DNA of 7,245 bases, from contig CALWBJ010000062.1 of NCBI GenBank assembly GCA_944376035.1, positions 1 through 7,245 of the forward strand, given 5' to 3'. Shown in pieces: positions 1-6,057 of the stretch. The position numbers were made by a program, and so were the translations under genes. The notes beneath the pieces are model-generated. The model did no database searches, was not told where the DNA came from, and saw only the letters and a list, made by a program, of their open reading frames with translations. Positions within the stretch are counted from its first letter, which is position 1; every line of letters starts with the position of its first letter. The stretch is from an uncultured Clostridia bacterium (lineage in GTDB: Bacteria > Bacillota > Clostridia > Christensenellales > Borkfalkiaceae).

Positions 1-10
1 CTGCTACATT

Positions 11-50
11 AAAAAAGAACCTGGCGTTAATAAACGCCAGGCCTAAAAAA
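11..50 (-). terminator. Hairpin with terminator character, best read on the minus strand
   Basis: The arms CCTGGCGTT (20-28) and AACGCCAGG (33-41) form a perfect 9-bp stem with an AATA loop. On the minus strand the stem is followed by TTCTTTTTT (complement of 11-19), which is the layout of an intrinsic terminator. On the plus strand it is followed by CCTAAAAAAG, which has no U-run. A plus-strand gene could end just left of it (an in-frame TAA is possible at 10-12), so it may instead serve that gene. No minus-strand gene lies immediately to its right, which leaves the transcript it would stop unidentified. Confidence 0.6.
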
Positions 51-368
51 GTTTTGCATTACCAGACACCGCAAGATTTGTTTGAACTAAATCTTAAAAA
101 GTGTTGCTCTTAGTTTGACAATTCATCTTTTTGTTAGATTATACTGATAAGCGCAAAACTTTGATAAAAAAGTTTATAAATCTTATGATAATGGAGTGTT
201 GCAAAAACAAAATATACTTAAATAATATCTGCATGGATTACCGCAATGTTACATTTTAAAAGCATCGTTCGTTACTGTAAAACCATGTAATATGGGTTAG
301 GAGAAAAGGTGCTTATAAAAAAGTAATTCAAAGCGCTCTTAAACCTAAATTGTTAAAAGTTTTGCATT
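47..368. repeat. Dispersed AGTKTTGC repeat family, direct and inverted
   Basis: The 14-mer AAAAGTTTTGCATT occurs at 47-60 and again at 355-368. The core AGTTTTGC or AGTGTTGC occurs at 50-57, 100-107, 195-202 and 358-365. Its complement GCAAAACT lies at 153-160, and extends to a 10-bp inverted match (GCAAAACTTT at 153-162) with both 48-57 and 356-365. The 9-mer TAAATCTTA precedes two of the copies (88-96 and 177-185), which suggests a diverged duplication. The matches are direct observations; whether they are protein sites, RNA stems or decayed repeats is unknown. Confidence 0.45.
115..145 (+). promoter_or_regulatory. Possible sigma-A promoter far upstream of the permease gene
   Basis: A perfect -35 box TTGACA lies at 115-120 and a good -10 box TATACT at 140-145. 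The 19-nt spacer is longer than the preferred 17, so activity may be reduced. Initiation would fall near 152 and give a leader of about 330 nt before the permease start at 481. No better-matched promoter was seen closer to the gene. Confidence 0.4.
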
Positions 369-480
369 TTTTATTAACACAAAATTTGATAAAGCATAAT
401 TTAAATATGCGTTAAACATGATTTTATAAATTCATTCTTTATTTTATATATTTTTTAAGTTAAGCCGCTAAGGAAAATTT

Positions 481-1806
481 GTGAGGGGTTTTATGAAAAT
501 TTTTGTACTTGTAACTTTTATACTCATGTATATACTTATAATAGTTCTGCCCAAACGTAAGGCTATTATAGCAGGCGCGAGCGTTGTCGTAATGGGCGCG
601 GTTCTTCTCATCGGTGGAGCGATAAATGGCGCGGAAATGTTCGGGTCCATAGATTTCAACGTTCTTCTGATGCTTTTAGGGATTATGGTAACGGTCGGGC
701 TTTTTGCCGATTCGGGAATGCCCGCAAAACTTGCGGATAAAATGATATCCAGAATCCACGGTGCGGTTGCGGCTATAACTCTATTGGTGCTTATGAGCGG
801 ATTTATATCCGCATTCGTAGATAATGTTGCCACCGTTCTCATGCTTGCGCCGATCGGGCTTGCCGTTGCTAAAAAAATAGACGTTTCGCCCATTCCCGTT
901 TTGATAGGTATTGCGGTATCGTCAAATTTGCAGGGAGCGGCAACTCTGGTGGGAGATACAACTTCAATCATGCTCGGCGGTTTTGCGGATATGAGTTTCT
1001 TTGACTTCTTCTTTTTAGACGGGAGATTTTCAATTTTCTGGTCGGTAGAACTCAGCGCAATAGCCACCGTACCGGTAATCTTATTTGTATTCAGAAAGGA
1101 CAAAAAAACTCTTCAATATAAGAGCGACGAAGTAAATGTTAAAAGTATAGTTCCTACAATTCTCCTGCTTTTAAGTATCACAGGGCTGGTTGTAACATCG
1201 TTTATTCCGGACAAGCCGTCAATAACCAACGGTATTATATGCGTGGCATTCGGTCTTATAGGTGTAATTCACTACGTTATAACAAATAAAGGAAACAAGG
1301 GAAATACAGAAGAGGAAAACGGGATTTTCTCTTTGCTGAAAAAATCCGTTGACTATGAAACTGTTTTGTTTTTGCTGTTCTTATTTGTAATTATCGGGAT
1401 AGTGGAAAAAGTAGGTATAATATCGGATATAAGCGCGCTTTTCGGAAGCATAGGCAATAAAAACATATTCTTACTGTATACGGTCATAGTTTTCGGTTCT
1501 GTTCTCTGTTCGGCGTTTATAGACAATATACCTTATGTTGCGACCATGCTCCCTGTAATAGAAGGGCTTACCGCTTCTATGCCGCAGGTGTCTCCGTATT
1601 TACTTTATTTCGGATTGCTTATCGGCGCGACTTTGGGCGGAAATCTCACTCCTGTCGGAGCGTCTGCAAACGTGGTTGCGACGGGAATACTTAATAAAGA
1701 AGGGTATAAAGTAAAATCATCTGATTTCTTCAAAATCGGCATACCTTTCACATTGACGGCGGTACTAGTCGGATATGCATTCGTTTGGTTTGTATGGGGC
1801 ATGTAA
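481..1806 (+). CDS. ArsB/NhaD/SLC13 superfamily (ion transporter) membrane permease
   Basis: The 441-residue protein is almost entirely hydrophobic helices, as expected for a secondary transporter of about 10-12 membrane spans in the cytoplasmic membrane. It shows the internal duplication of the ion transporter superfamily. SAFVDN (110-115) followed by NLQGAATLVG (149 on) is mirrored by SAFIDN (344-349) and NLTPVGASANVV (388 on). These re-entrant and helix-break motifs normally line the ion and substrate site. A hydrophilic loop near residues 265-285 separates the halves. The substrate (arsenite, dicarboxylate, or Na+/H+) cannot be told from sequence, and no arsenic genes lie nearby. The GTG start at 481 has TAAGGA six nt upstream. 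An ATG at 493, behind GAGGGG with only 4 nt spacing, is an alternative that shortens the protein by four residues. The gene is monocistronic as seen here and convergent with the dap operon. Confidence 0.85.
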   Translation: MRGFMKIFVLVTFILMYILIIVLPKRKAIIAGASVVVMGAVLLIGGAINGAEMFGSIDFNVLLMLLGIMVTVGLFADSGMPAKLADKMISRIHGAVAAITLLVLMSGFISAFVDNVATVLMLAPIGLAVAKKIDVSPIPVLIGIAVSSNLQGAATLVGDTTSIMLGGFADMSFFDFFFLDGRFSIFWSVELSAIATVPVILFVFRKDKKTLQYKSDEVNVKSIVPTILLLLSITGLVVTSFIPDKPSITNGIICVAFGLIGVIHYVITNKGNKGNTEEENGIFSLLKKSVDYETVLFLLFLFVIIGIVEKVGIISDISALFGSIGNKNIFLLYTVIVFGSVLCSAFIDNIPYVATMLPVIEGLTASMPQVSPYLLYFGLLIGATLGGNLTPVGASANVVATGILNKEGYKVKSSDFFKIGIPFTLTAVLVGYAFVWFVWGM

Positions 1807-1854
1807 AGATAAACTACTAAAAAGTTTATAAAAGAAGAAGCATTTTAATAATGT

Positions 1855-1897
1855 AAAAAGGCGCCGTCTGCGATTTATCGCAGACGGCGCCTTTTTT
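1855..1897. terminator. Strong bidirectional intrinsic terminator
   Basis: GGCGCCGTCTGCGA (1860-1873) and its exact complement (1878-1891) form a 14-bp GC-rich stem with a TTTA loop. Five A residues precede it and six T residues follow it, so it has a U-run on either strand. It sits between the permease gene (stop at 1806) and the convergent operon ending at 2047, and can serve both. For the operon it lies about 155 nt past the sepF stop. Confidence 0.93.
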
Positions 1898-1900
1898 AGT

Positions 1901-1966
1901 TAATTTACTTAGTTTAATTAATTTACTTAATTTTAATTTTGGTATTAAAGTTATGTAATTTACTTA
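1901..1966. repeat. Three copies of an AT-rich 11-mer
   Basis: TAATTTACTTA occurs at 1901-1911, 1919-1929 and 1956-1966. The first two copies share an extra leading T and lie 18 bp apart. The block lies between the shared terminator and the end of sepF, in a stretch without genes. It could be a low-complexity expansion or a short tandem duplication. Confidence 0.5.
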
Positions 1967-2046
1967 ATAAATCCGAATACAGAAAGTTGTTTTGAGATAA
2001 GAAAACTTCGGTAAATATTATTAATCGGAAATTTAATTTAAAGCAA

Positions 2047-2379
2047 TCAGTTGACTTCAATTCCTGTGGGGCTGAACATGAAAATATTTTTCTGCATTTC
2101 GTAAACCCCGCCGTTTAGTGCGTATATAGCGCCTGAAAGCATATCTAAAACGCGAATTGCGGTTTCTGTTTTCAATTCGGTAAGGTGTACTATTGCGGTT
2201 TTGCCTTTTTTAATTGCGTCGATAATATGCTCTACGTCGTCATAAGAAGTAGGGCTGAAAACAGATACGGGACCCTTGGCTTCGCCGGGCTGATCCGGTT
2301 TTGACCTTAACCCAGAATCTTTATTGAGTTGATCGCTTTTTTGTCTCGGTTCTCTGCCGAACAAATCAAAAACGCCCAT
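2047..2379 (-). CDS. sepF: Cell division protein SepF
   Basis: SepF binds the C-terminal tail of FtsZ, bundles protofilaments and tethers the Z-ring to the membrane. The 110-residue product begins MGVFDLFG, fitting the short amphipathic membrane-binding helix. A polar linker of about 30 residues follows, then the SepF core from about residue 37: SVFSPTSYDDVEHIID, then TAIVHLTEL, then RVLDMLSGAIYALNG, ending in IFMFSPTGIEV. These match the usual SepF pattern closely. The protein is shorter than the roughly 150 residues of the Bacillus form, mainly in the linker. The start is fixed by GAGGTG (2386-2391) six nt upstream, inside the end of the preceding gene. The TAA stop of that gene directly abuts this ATG, so translation is probably coupled. 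It is the last gene of the asd-dapA-dapB-yggS-sepF run. Confidence 0.93.
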   Translation of the reverse strand: MGVFDLFGREPRQKSDQLNKDSGLRSKPDQPGEAKGPVSVFSPTSYDDVEHIIDAIKKGKTAIVHLTELKTETAIRVLDMLSGAIYALNGGVYEMQKNIFMFSPTGIEVN

Positions 2380-3051
2380 TTATTTCACCTCGTAATTTCT
2401 TTTACCGAAAATGCCCGAACCTATCCTAATCATGTTGCTTCCGTTTGCTATTGCGGTCTTATAATCTGCGCTCATGCCCATTGAAAGGTATTGAAAGGGG
2501 AGACCTGCGTTTTTGAGTTTATCATAAAGTGAACGCATAACCGAGCAAAGTTCGGCAATTTTAGTTTCGGACGCTCCCAGCGGAAACATTGTCATAAGTC
2601 CTAAAACGCTTATGTTTGGAAGTTCGGATAATTCTTTTACCGAACTTTCCGCATTTAACGGGTCAAATCCGCTTTTTGACAGTTCTCCGCCGACATTTAT
2701 TTCCGCAAGAATGTTCTGACGGATATTCTTTTTTATGCATTCGTCTGAAATGGCTCTGCCGAGTTTAATACTGTCAACCGATTGGATAAGGGAGACATTT
2801 CCCACAATATATTTGACTTTGTTGGTCTGCAAATGTCCGATAAAATGTTTTTCCGCACCCGAAATAAACCGGTCTTTTTCCCGAAATTCCTGAACTTTGT
2901 TTTCGGCTACAACTTTCAGCCCTGCGCTGACGGCACGGTTTACGGTTTGCGCGTCGACGGTTTTTATCGCGCCAACAAGTGTGATTTTTTCACCGAGATT
3001 ATTGCCTTTCTCTATTTCGGAAAATATCTTCTGCAAATTTTCTTCTAACAT
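2380..3051 (-). CDS. YggS/YlmE family PLP-binding homeostasis protein
   Basis: The family (PLPBP, YggS in E. coli, YlmE in Bacillus) is a cytosolic single-domain TIM barrel that binds pyridoxal phosphate. It has no firmly known catalytic activity and influences free PLP and amino-acid balance. The 223-residue length is typical. Visible signatures are Lys30 in VGAIKTV (expected PLP Schiff-base lysine), AENKVQEF (49-56), HFIGHLQTNK (69-78), LGLMTM (150-155) and the C-terminal GMSADYKTAI with RIGSGIFGKR (209-218), which hold the phosphate. It sits 3 nt after dapB and directly abuts sepF, the usual ylmE-ylmF pairing in Bacillota. The ATG at 3051 has only a weak AGAG-like site upstream, within dapB, so it probably relies on reading-through ribosomes. 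Confidence 0.93.
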   Translation of the reverse strand: MLEENLQKIFSEIEKGNNLGEKITLVGAIKTVDAQTVNRAVSAGLKVVAENKVQEFREKDRFISGAEKHFIGHLQTNKVKYIVGNVSLIQSVDSIKLGRAISDECIKKNIRQNILAEINVGGELSKSGFDPLNAESSVKELSELPNISVLGLMTMFPLGASETKIAELCSVMRSLYDKLKNAGLPFQYLSMGMSADYKTAIANGSNMIRIGSGIFGKRNYEVK

Positions 3052-3054
3052 TGT

Positions 3055-3801
3055 TTACTCTACCAGATTGCTCATGTTGTATAAGCCGTTTTTCTTGCCG
3101 TACATGAAAACAGCGGCTTTTACTGCTCCGTCCGCAAATACGCTGCGGTCTGCGGCACTGTGAGAGAAAGTGAGCGTTTCATTTGCACCTGCGAACAAAA
3201 CCTCGTGCTCTCCGACAATGTTTCCGCCGCGGACGGCATGAATACCTATCTCGTCTTTATTTCTTTTACCGACTTTTCCCTCCCTGCCGTAAATATAAAA
3301 TTTCTCGGGAAGTTCCTCTTTTATGGCGTCGGCAAGCATAAGAGCGGTGCCGCTCGGAGCGTCGACTTTCTTATTGTGATGTTTTTCGATTATTTCAATG
3401 TCAAACCCTTCAAGCAGAAGAGCGGCTTTTTTTACGAGATTTATAAGAACGTTTACGCCCAAGGACATATTCGCGGAACGGAATATCGCTGTTTTTTCGC
3501 TTGCTTTTTTTATTTGGGCGATTTGTTCATCAGAATAACCCGTTGCGCAAAGCACCGCGGGACAGCTGTTTGCTGCCGCGTAGTTTAATATCGAATCCAG
3601 AGCCGCGGGGGAAGAAAAGTCTATGATAACGTCAGGTTTTTCCTTTACGCTCTCAAACGAAGCGTAAACGGGGAAAGCCCCGTCTGTTTTTTCTGTTATA
3701 TCCACTCCGCAGACAACGGTTACTTTATCGTTTGCCGAGCACGCTTCGTAAACTTTTTTGCCCATCCTTCCGAGCGCGCCGCTGATTAAAATTTTTATCA
3801 T
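3055..3801 (-). CDS. dapB: 4-Hydroxy-tetrahydrodipicolinate reductase
   Basis: DapB reduces the product of DapA to tetrahydrodipicolinate with NAD(P)H, the second committed step of the diaminopimelate/lysine branch, in the cytoplasm. The 248-residue protein has the Rossmann dinucleotide loop GALGRMG (8-14) and DFSSPAA (61-67). The substrate motif EKHHNKKVDAPSGTA (139-153) contains His141, His142 and Lys145, matching E. coli His159, His160 and Lys163. IGIHAVRGG and GEHEVLF near 185-204 are also characteristic. The ATG at 3801 is the only sensible start, since an in-frame TAA lies just upstream. Its closest ribosome-site-like sequence (AAGGA) is about 15 nt away, so initiation may be weak. It follows dapA after a 120-nt AT-rich gap and is 3 nt ahead of the yggS-like gene. 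Confidence 0.97.
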   Translation of the reverse strand: MIKILISGALGRMGKKVYEACSANDKVTVVCGVDITEKTDGAFPVYASFESVKEKPDVIIDFSSPAALDSILNYAAANSCPAVLCATGYSDEQIAQIKKASEKTAIFRSANMSLGVNVLINLVKKAALLLEGFDIEIIEKHHNKKVDAPSGTALMLADAIKEELPEKFYIYGREGKVGKRNKDEIGIHAVRGGNIVGEHEVLFAGANETLTFSHSAADRSVFADGAVKAAVFMYGKKNGLYNMSNLVE

Positions 3802-3921
3802 ATAAGTTAATTTTTATCCTTAAATTATTAAATTTAAAATTTTTTTATCCGTTAAGACCGAAAATGCGAAAATTTTAAGAAATGTCTCAAAATGTTATAA
3901 CATTAAAGATTTTACGGTTTG
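3802..3921 (-). promoter_or_regulatory. AT-rich gap between dapA and dapB with a palindrome
   Basis: This 120-nt gap is the only sizeable break in an otherwise tightly packed operon. It contains a perfect 14-bp palindrome AATGTTATAACATT at 3891-3904, close to the dapA stop. No T-run-backed GC hairpin is present, so it is not a terminator. On the minus strand TTAACG followed after 17 nt by TTTAAT could be a weak internal promoter for dapB, but AT-rich DNA gives such matches easily. It may hold an operator, an internal promoter or an RNA processing site. Confidence 0.3.
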
Positions 3922-4815
3922 TTACGCGTTGATTTCAAACCCGAAACTTTTAAGAGTTGAAATAAGCGTTTTGGTATGTTCGGGTTCCAATTCGGTTAAA
4001 GGCGCTCTTACGATTCCGCTGCCGAGTCCCAAAAGTTCCATAGCCTTTTTGACAGGGATGGGATTGACTTCGGTAAACATCTGGTCGATGAGGGGAAGGA
4101 GTCTTTCCTGTAATTCGGTAGCCTCGCGGTTTTTTCCCTCAAAGTAAAGTTTTGCGACCATGGAAACTTCTTTCGGCGCTACGTTTGAAGCGACGGAAAT
4201 AAGGCCCATCGAGCCGATGGACAGCATGGCGAGATTAAGATTGTCGTCGCCCGAATAAAGAGCGGTTTTACCTCTTATGAGACGTGCGGTTTCGCAAATC
4301 TGCTCCATATTGCCGCATGCTTCCTTTATACCGCCGATATTTTTGTGTTCTGCAATTTCCGCCATTGTAGCGGGCAGTATATTAACGCCCGTGCGAGCGG
4401 GAACGTTGTAGCACAGAACGGGAATATCTATGTTGTCGCAAATATCGTTGTAATATTTAACAAGCCCTTTCTGAGTACATTTATTGTAATAGGGGGTAAC
4501 GACTAAAAGTCCGTCGGCACCGGCTTTTTGTGCGAACTGGCTTTTTTCTATGGCTTTTTTGGTGCAGTTAGAGCCCGAGCCGAGAATGAATTTTACCCTG
4601 CCTGCAATTTTTTCATAGGCGAATTTGGCGATAGATTCGTATTCGCTGTCGGAAACGGTGGGCGCTTCTCCCGTCGTTCCGAGAATACAGAGCGCGTCGA
4701 TACCGCTCGAAATCTGGTATTCTATCTGTTTTGCGAGTGCATCAAAATCTATTCCGTCTTCGGTAAACGGCGTAACCGCCGCCGTACAGGTCCCTTTGAA
4801 AATTACTTTGTTCAT
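3922..4815 (-). CDS. dapA: 4-Hydroxy-tetrahydrodipicolinate synthase
   Basis: DapA condenses pyruvate with aspartate semialdehyde to hydroxy-tetrahydrodipicolinate, the entry to the diaminopimelate/lysine branch. The 297-residue length is typical of this TIM-barrel tetramer. Visible catalytic residues are Thr47/Thr48 in GTTGE (46-50), Tyr110 in TPYYNK, Tyr136 and Arg141 in YNVPARTG (136-143), and Lys164 in GIKEA, the pyruvate Schiff-base lysine. All sit three positions after the E. coli numbers. Several residues that form the lysine-inhibition site in E. coli are changed (Ser48 to Ala51, His53 to Asp56, His56 to Tyr59, Glu84 to Lys87), so feedback inhibition may be weak or absent; this is inference from alignment by eye. 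The ATG at 4815 follows AAGGGGG (4823-4829) by 7 nt. The gene starts 20 nt after the asd stop. Confidence 0.97.
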   Translation of the reverse strand: MNKVIFKGTCTAAVTPFTEDGIDFDALAKQIEYQISSGIDALCILGTTGEAPTVSDSEYESIAKFAYEKIAGRVKFILGSGSNCTKKAIEKSQFAQKAGADGLLVVTPYYNKCTQKGLVKYYNDICDNIDIPVLCYNVPARTGVNILPATMAEIAEHKNIGGIKEACGNMEQICETARLIRGKTALYSGDDNLNLAMLSIGSMGLISVASNVAPKEVSMVAKLYFEGKNREATELQERLLPLIDQMFTEVNPIPVKKAMELLGLGSGIVRAPLTELEPEHTKTLISTLKSFGFEINA

Positions 4816-4822
4816 ATTGATA

Positions 4823-4829
4823 CCCCCTT
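4823..4829 (-). promoter_or_regulatory. Strong ribosome binding site of dapA
   Basis: AAGGGGG on the minus strand, 7 nt ahead of the ATG at 4815, lies in the 20-nt gap after asd and fixes the dapA start. Confidence 0.8.
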
Positions 4830-4835
4830 AAAAAA

Positions 4836-5855
4836 TTAAGAATTATATTGGTCTTTAACCGCGCCCATTTCTATTGCTTTTTCGGCAATCTGGACAGCGT
4901 TTGTGGCCGCTCCTTTACGAATATTGTCGGCGACGACCCAAAGATTTATTCCGCTTTCAACGGTGTCGTCTTTTCTTATTCTTCCCACAAAGACCTGGTC
5001 TTTGTTTTCCGCATTGATAGCCATGGGGTAAACGAGAGCGGAAACATCGTCCTGGACGATTACGCCTTCGGCGTGTTCAAGGATTTTCCTGACCTCTTCA
5101 ACCGTGCAGGGCTTTTCGAATTCTACGTTTATTGACTCGCTGTGTCCGTAGTAAACGGGAACGCGGACGCAGGTTGCGGTAACCTTAATATTCTGGTCGT
5201 TGAGTATTTTTTTGGTTTCGAAAATCATTTTGTCTTCTTCTCTTGTATAACCGTTGTCAAGGAATACGTCTATATGGGGAAGACAGTTACCGAAAATAGG
5301 GTAAGGGAATTTTTTGGGTGCAGCGCCGCCGATACCGTTTTTGAGGTCTTCGAAGCCTTTTACTCCCGCTCCCGAAACGGCCTGATATGTAGAATATACT
5401 ATACGCTTTATTTTGAAAGCGTCGTTAAGCGGTTTTAATGCCACGACTGCCTGGATTGTCGAGCAGTTGGGGTTTGCGATAATGTTCCTGTGCCATTTTA
5501 TGTCGTCGGCATTACATTCGGGAACTACCAAAGGAACGCGGGGATCTCTTCTCCACGCGTTTGAGTTATCTATCACGAGCGTGCCGTGTTTTGCAAAAAC
5601 GGGCGCGAATTCTTTACTTACGTCGCCGCCGGCGGAGAAAAGCGCGATGTCTATTTTCTTATCGGTTATGTTTTTTTCGTTGAGTTCGATAACTTTATGA
5701 GGTTTTCCCATAAAATCTATCTCTTTTCCCGCAGATTTAGCCGACGCGAAAAGATAATAATTTTCCACGGGAAGTTGCCTTTCGGTAAGAACTTCCAGAA
5801 ACTTTCTGCCTACCATTCCCGTAGCGCCAACTACGGCCACGTTGTACTTTTTCAT
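4836..5855 (-). CDS. asd: Aspartate-semialdehyde dehydrogenase
   Basis: Asd reduces aspartyl-4-phosphate to aspartate semialdehyde with NADPH, supplying the shared precursor of diaminopimelate, lysine, threonine and methionine. The 339-residue protein has the nucleotide loop GATGMVG (10-16), the SAGG segment (74-77), and VIDNSNAWR (94-102). The active-site Cys131 lies in NPNCSTIQ, Gln158 in TYQAVSGAG, and Arg231 and His238 in RVPVYYGHSE. These identify the Gram-positive-like, shorter class of ASADH rather than the roughly 370-residue enterobacterial form. It is the first gene of the operon, feeding its product directly to DapA encoded next. The ATG at 5855 has AAGGAG (5868-5873) 12 nt upstream, a long but usable spacing. 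No aspartokinase gene is visible in the window. Confidence 0.97.
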   Translation of the reverse strand: MKKYNVAVVGATGMVGRKFLEVLTERQLPVENYYLFASAKSAGKEIDFMGKPHKVIELNEKNITDKKIDIALFSAGGDVSKEFAPVFAKHGTLVIDNSNAWRRDPRVPLVVPECNADDIKWHRNIIANPNCSTIQAVVALKPLNDAFKIKRIVYSTYQAVSGAGVKGFEDLKNGIGGAAPKKFPYPIFGNCLPHIDVFLDNGYTREEDKMIFETKKILNDQNIKVTATCVRVPVYYGHSESINVEFEKPCTVEEVRKILEHAEGVIVQDDVSALVYPMAINAENKDQVFVGRIRKDDTVESGINLWVVADNIRKGAATNAVQIAEKAIEMGAVKDQYNS

Positions 5856-5905
5856 TTTTGTCAGTTGCTCCTTGTAAAATATTAAAATATCATATTACAA
5901 GATAT

Positions 5906-5934
5906 AATATAACAAAACGCATTTAAAAAGTAAA
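5906..5934 (-). promoter_or_regulatory. Likely promoter of the asd-dapA-dapB-yggS-sepF operon
   Basis: Read on the minus strand, TTTACT (5934-5929) is followed after exactly 17 nt by TATATT (5911-5906), with a TG one base before the -10 box (extended -10). Initiation would fall near 5899, giving a leader of about 44 nt. That is too short for a lysine riboswitch, and no riboswitch-like structure is visible. Confidence 0.55.
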
Positions 5935-5973
5935 GTTTTTTTTATAAAAACAAAGATTTTGTTCTCAAAATAT

Positions 5974-6002
5974 TTGATTTTATTGTCCGATATTATTATA
6001 CT
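5974..6002 (+). promoter_or_regulatory. Likely promoter of the YesL/DUF624-like gene
   Basis: TTGATT (5974-5979) and TATACT (5997-6002) are separated by exactly 17 nt, a good sigma-A match. Initiation near 6009 would leave a leader of about 49 nt before the chosen start at 6058. It diverges from the asd promoter, with the two -35 boxes about 40 bp apart. Confidence 0.6.
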
Positions 6003-6047
6003 ATACTAAGATAACTATAAAGTCGGGCGTATGAGCGCTGATGACAC

Positions 6048-6051
6048 GGAG
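6048..6051 (+). promoter_or_regulatory. Ribosome binding site deciding the start at 6058
   Basis: GGAG lies six nt before the ATG at 6058. The in-frame ATG at 6031 has no comparable purine-rich site upstream, so 6058 is preferred. Confidence 0.65.
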
Positions 6052-6057
6052 AATAAA

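Larger units (their letters stand above)
42..480. other. Gene-free AT-rich region with repeated short motifs
   Basis: No open frame of useful length with a ribosome binding site is visible on either strand. The longest candidate noted is a 24-codon frame at 185-259, which has no support. The region is clearly richer in A and T than the flanking genes. It holds the 8-mer family AGTTTTGC/AGTGTTGC, a possible promoter at 115-145, a 7-bp stem (73-79 with 89-95) and a weak dyad at 394-410. It is most likely regulatory or non-coding DNA upstream of the permease gene. Confidence 0.6.

Noticed and set aside
185..259. A 24-codon frame starting ATGATAATGGAG
   Set aside because: It has no clear ribosome binding site and no recognisable character; chance occurrence in AT-rich DNA is likely.
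468..1103. A 211-codon open frame on the minus strand
   Set aside because: It lies wholly opposite the permease gene, lacks a family-like pattern, and reads as low-complexity Ser/Thr/Ile/Pro sequence typical of the antisense of a membrane protein gene.
3160..3588. A 142-codon plus-strand open frame and similar frames opposite dapA and asd
   Set aside because: These are complements of well-identified enzymes with intact catalytic motifs; no independent coding signal is seen.
5621..5635. GC-rich palindrome around CCGCCGGCGG
   Set aside because: It falls within the asd coding frame (the SAGG segment) and is explained by codon choice.
5856..5905. Lysine riboswitch ahead of asd
   Set aside because: The predicted leader is only about 44 nt and AT-rich, far too short for the lysine aptamer.
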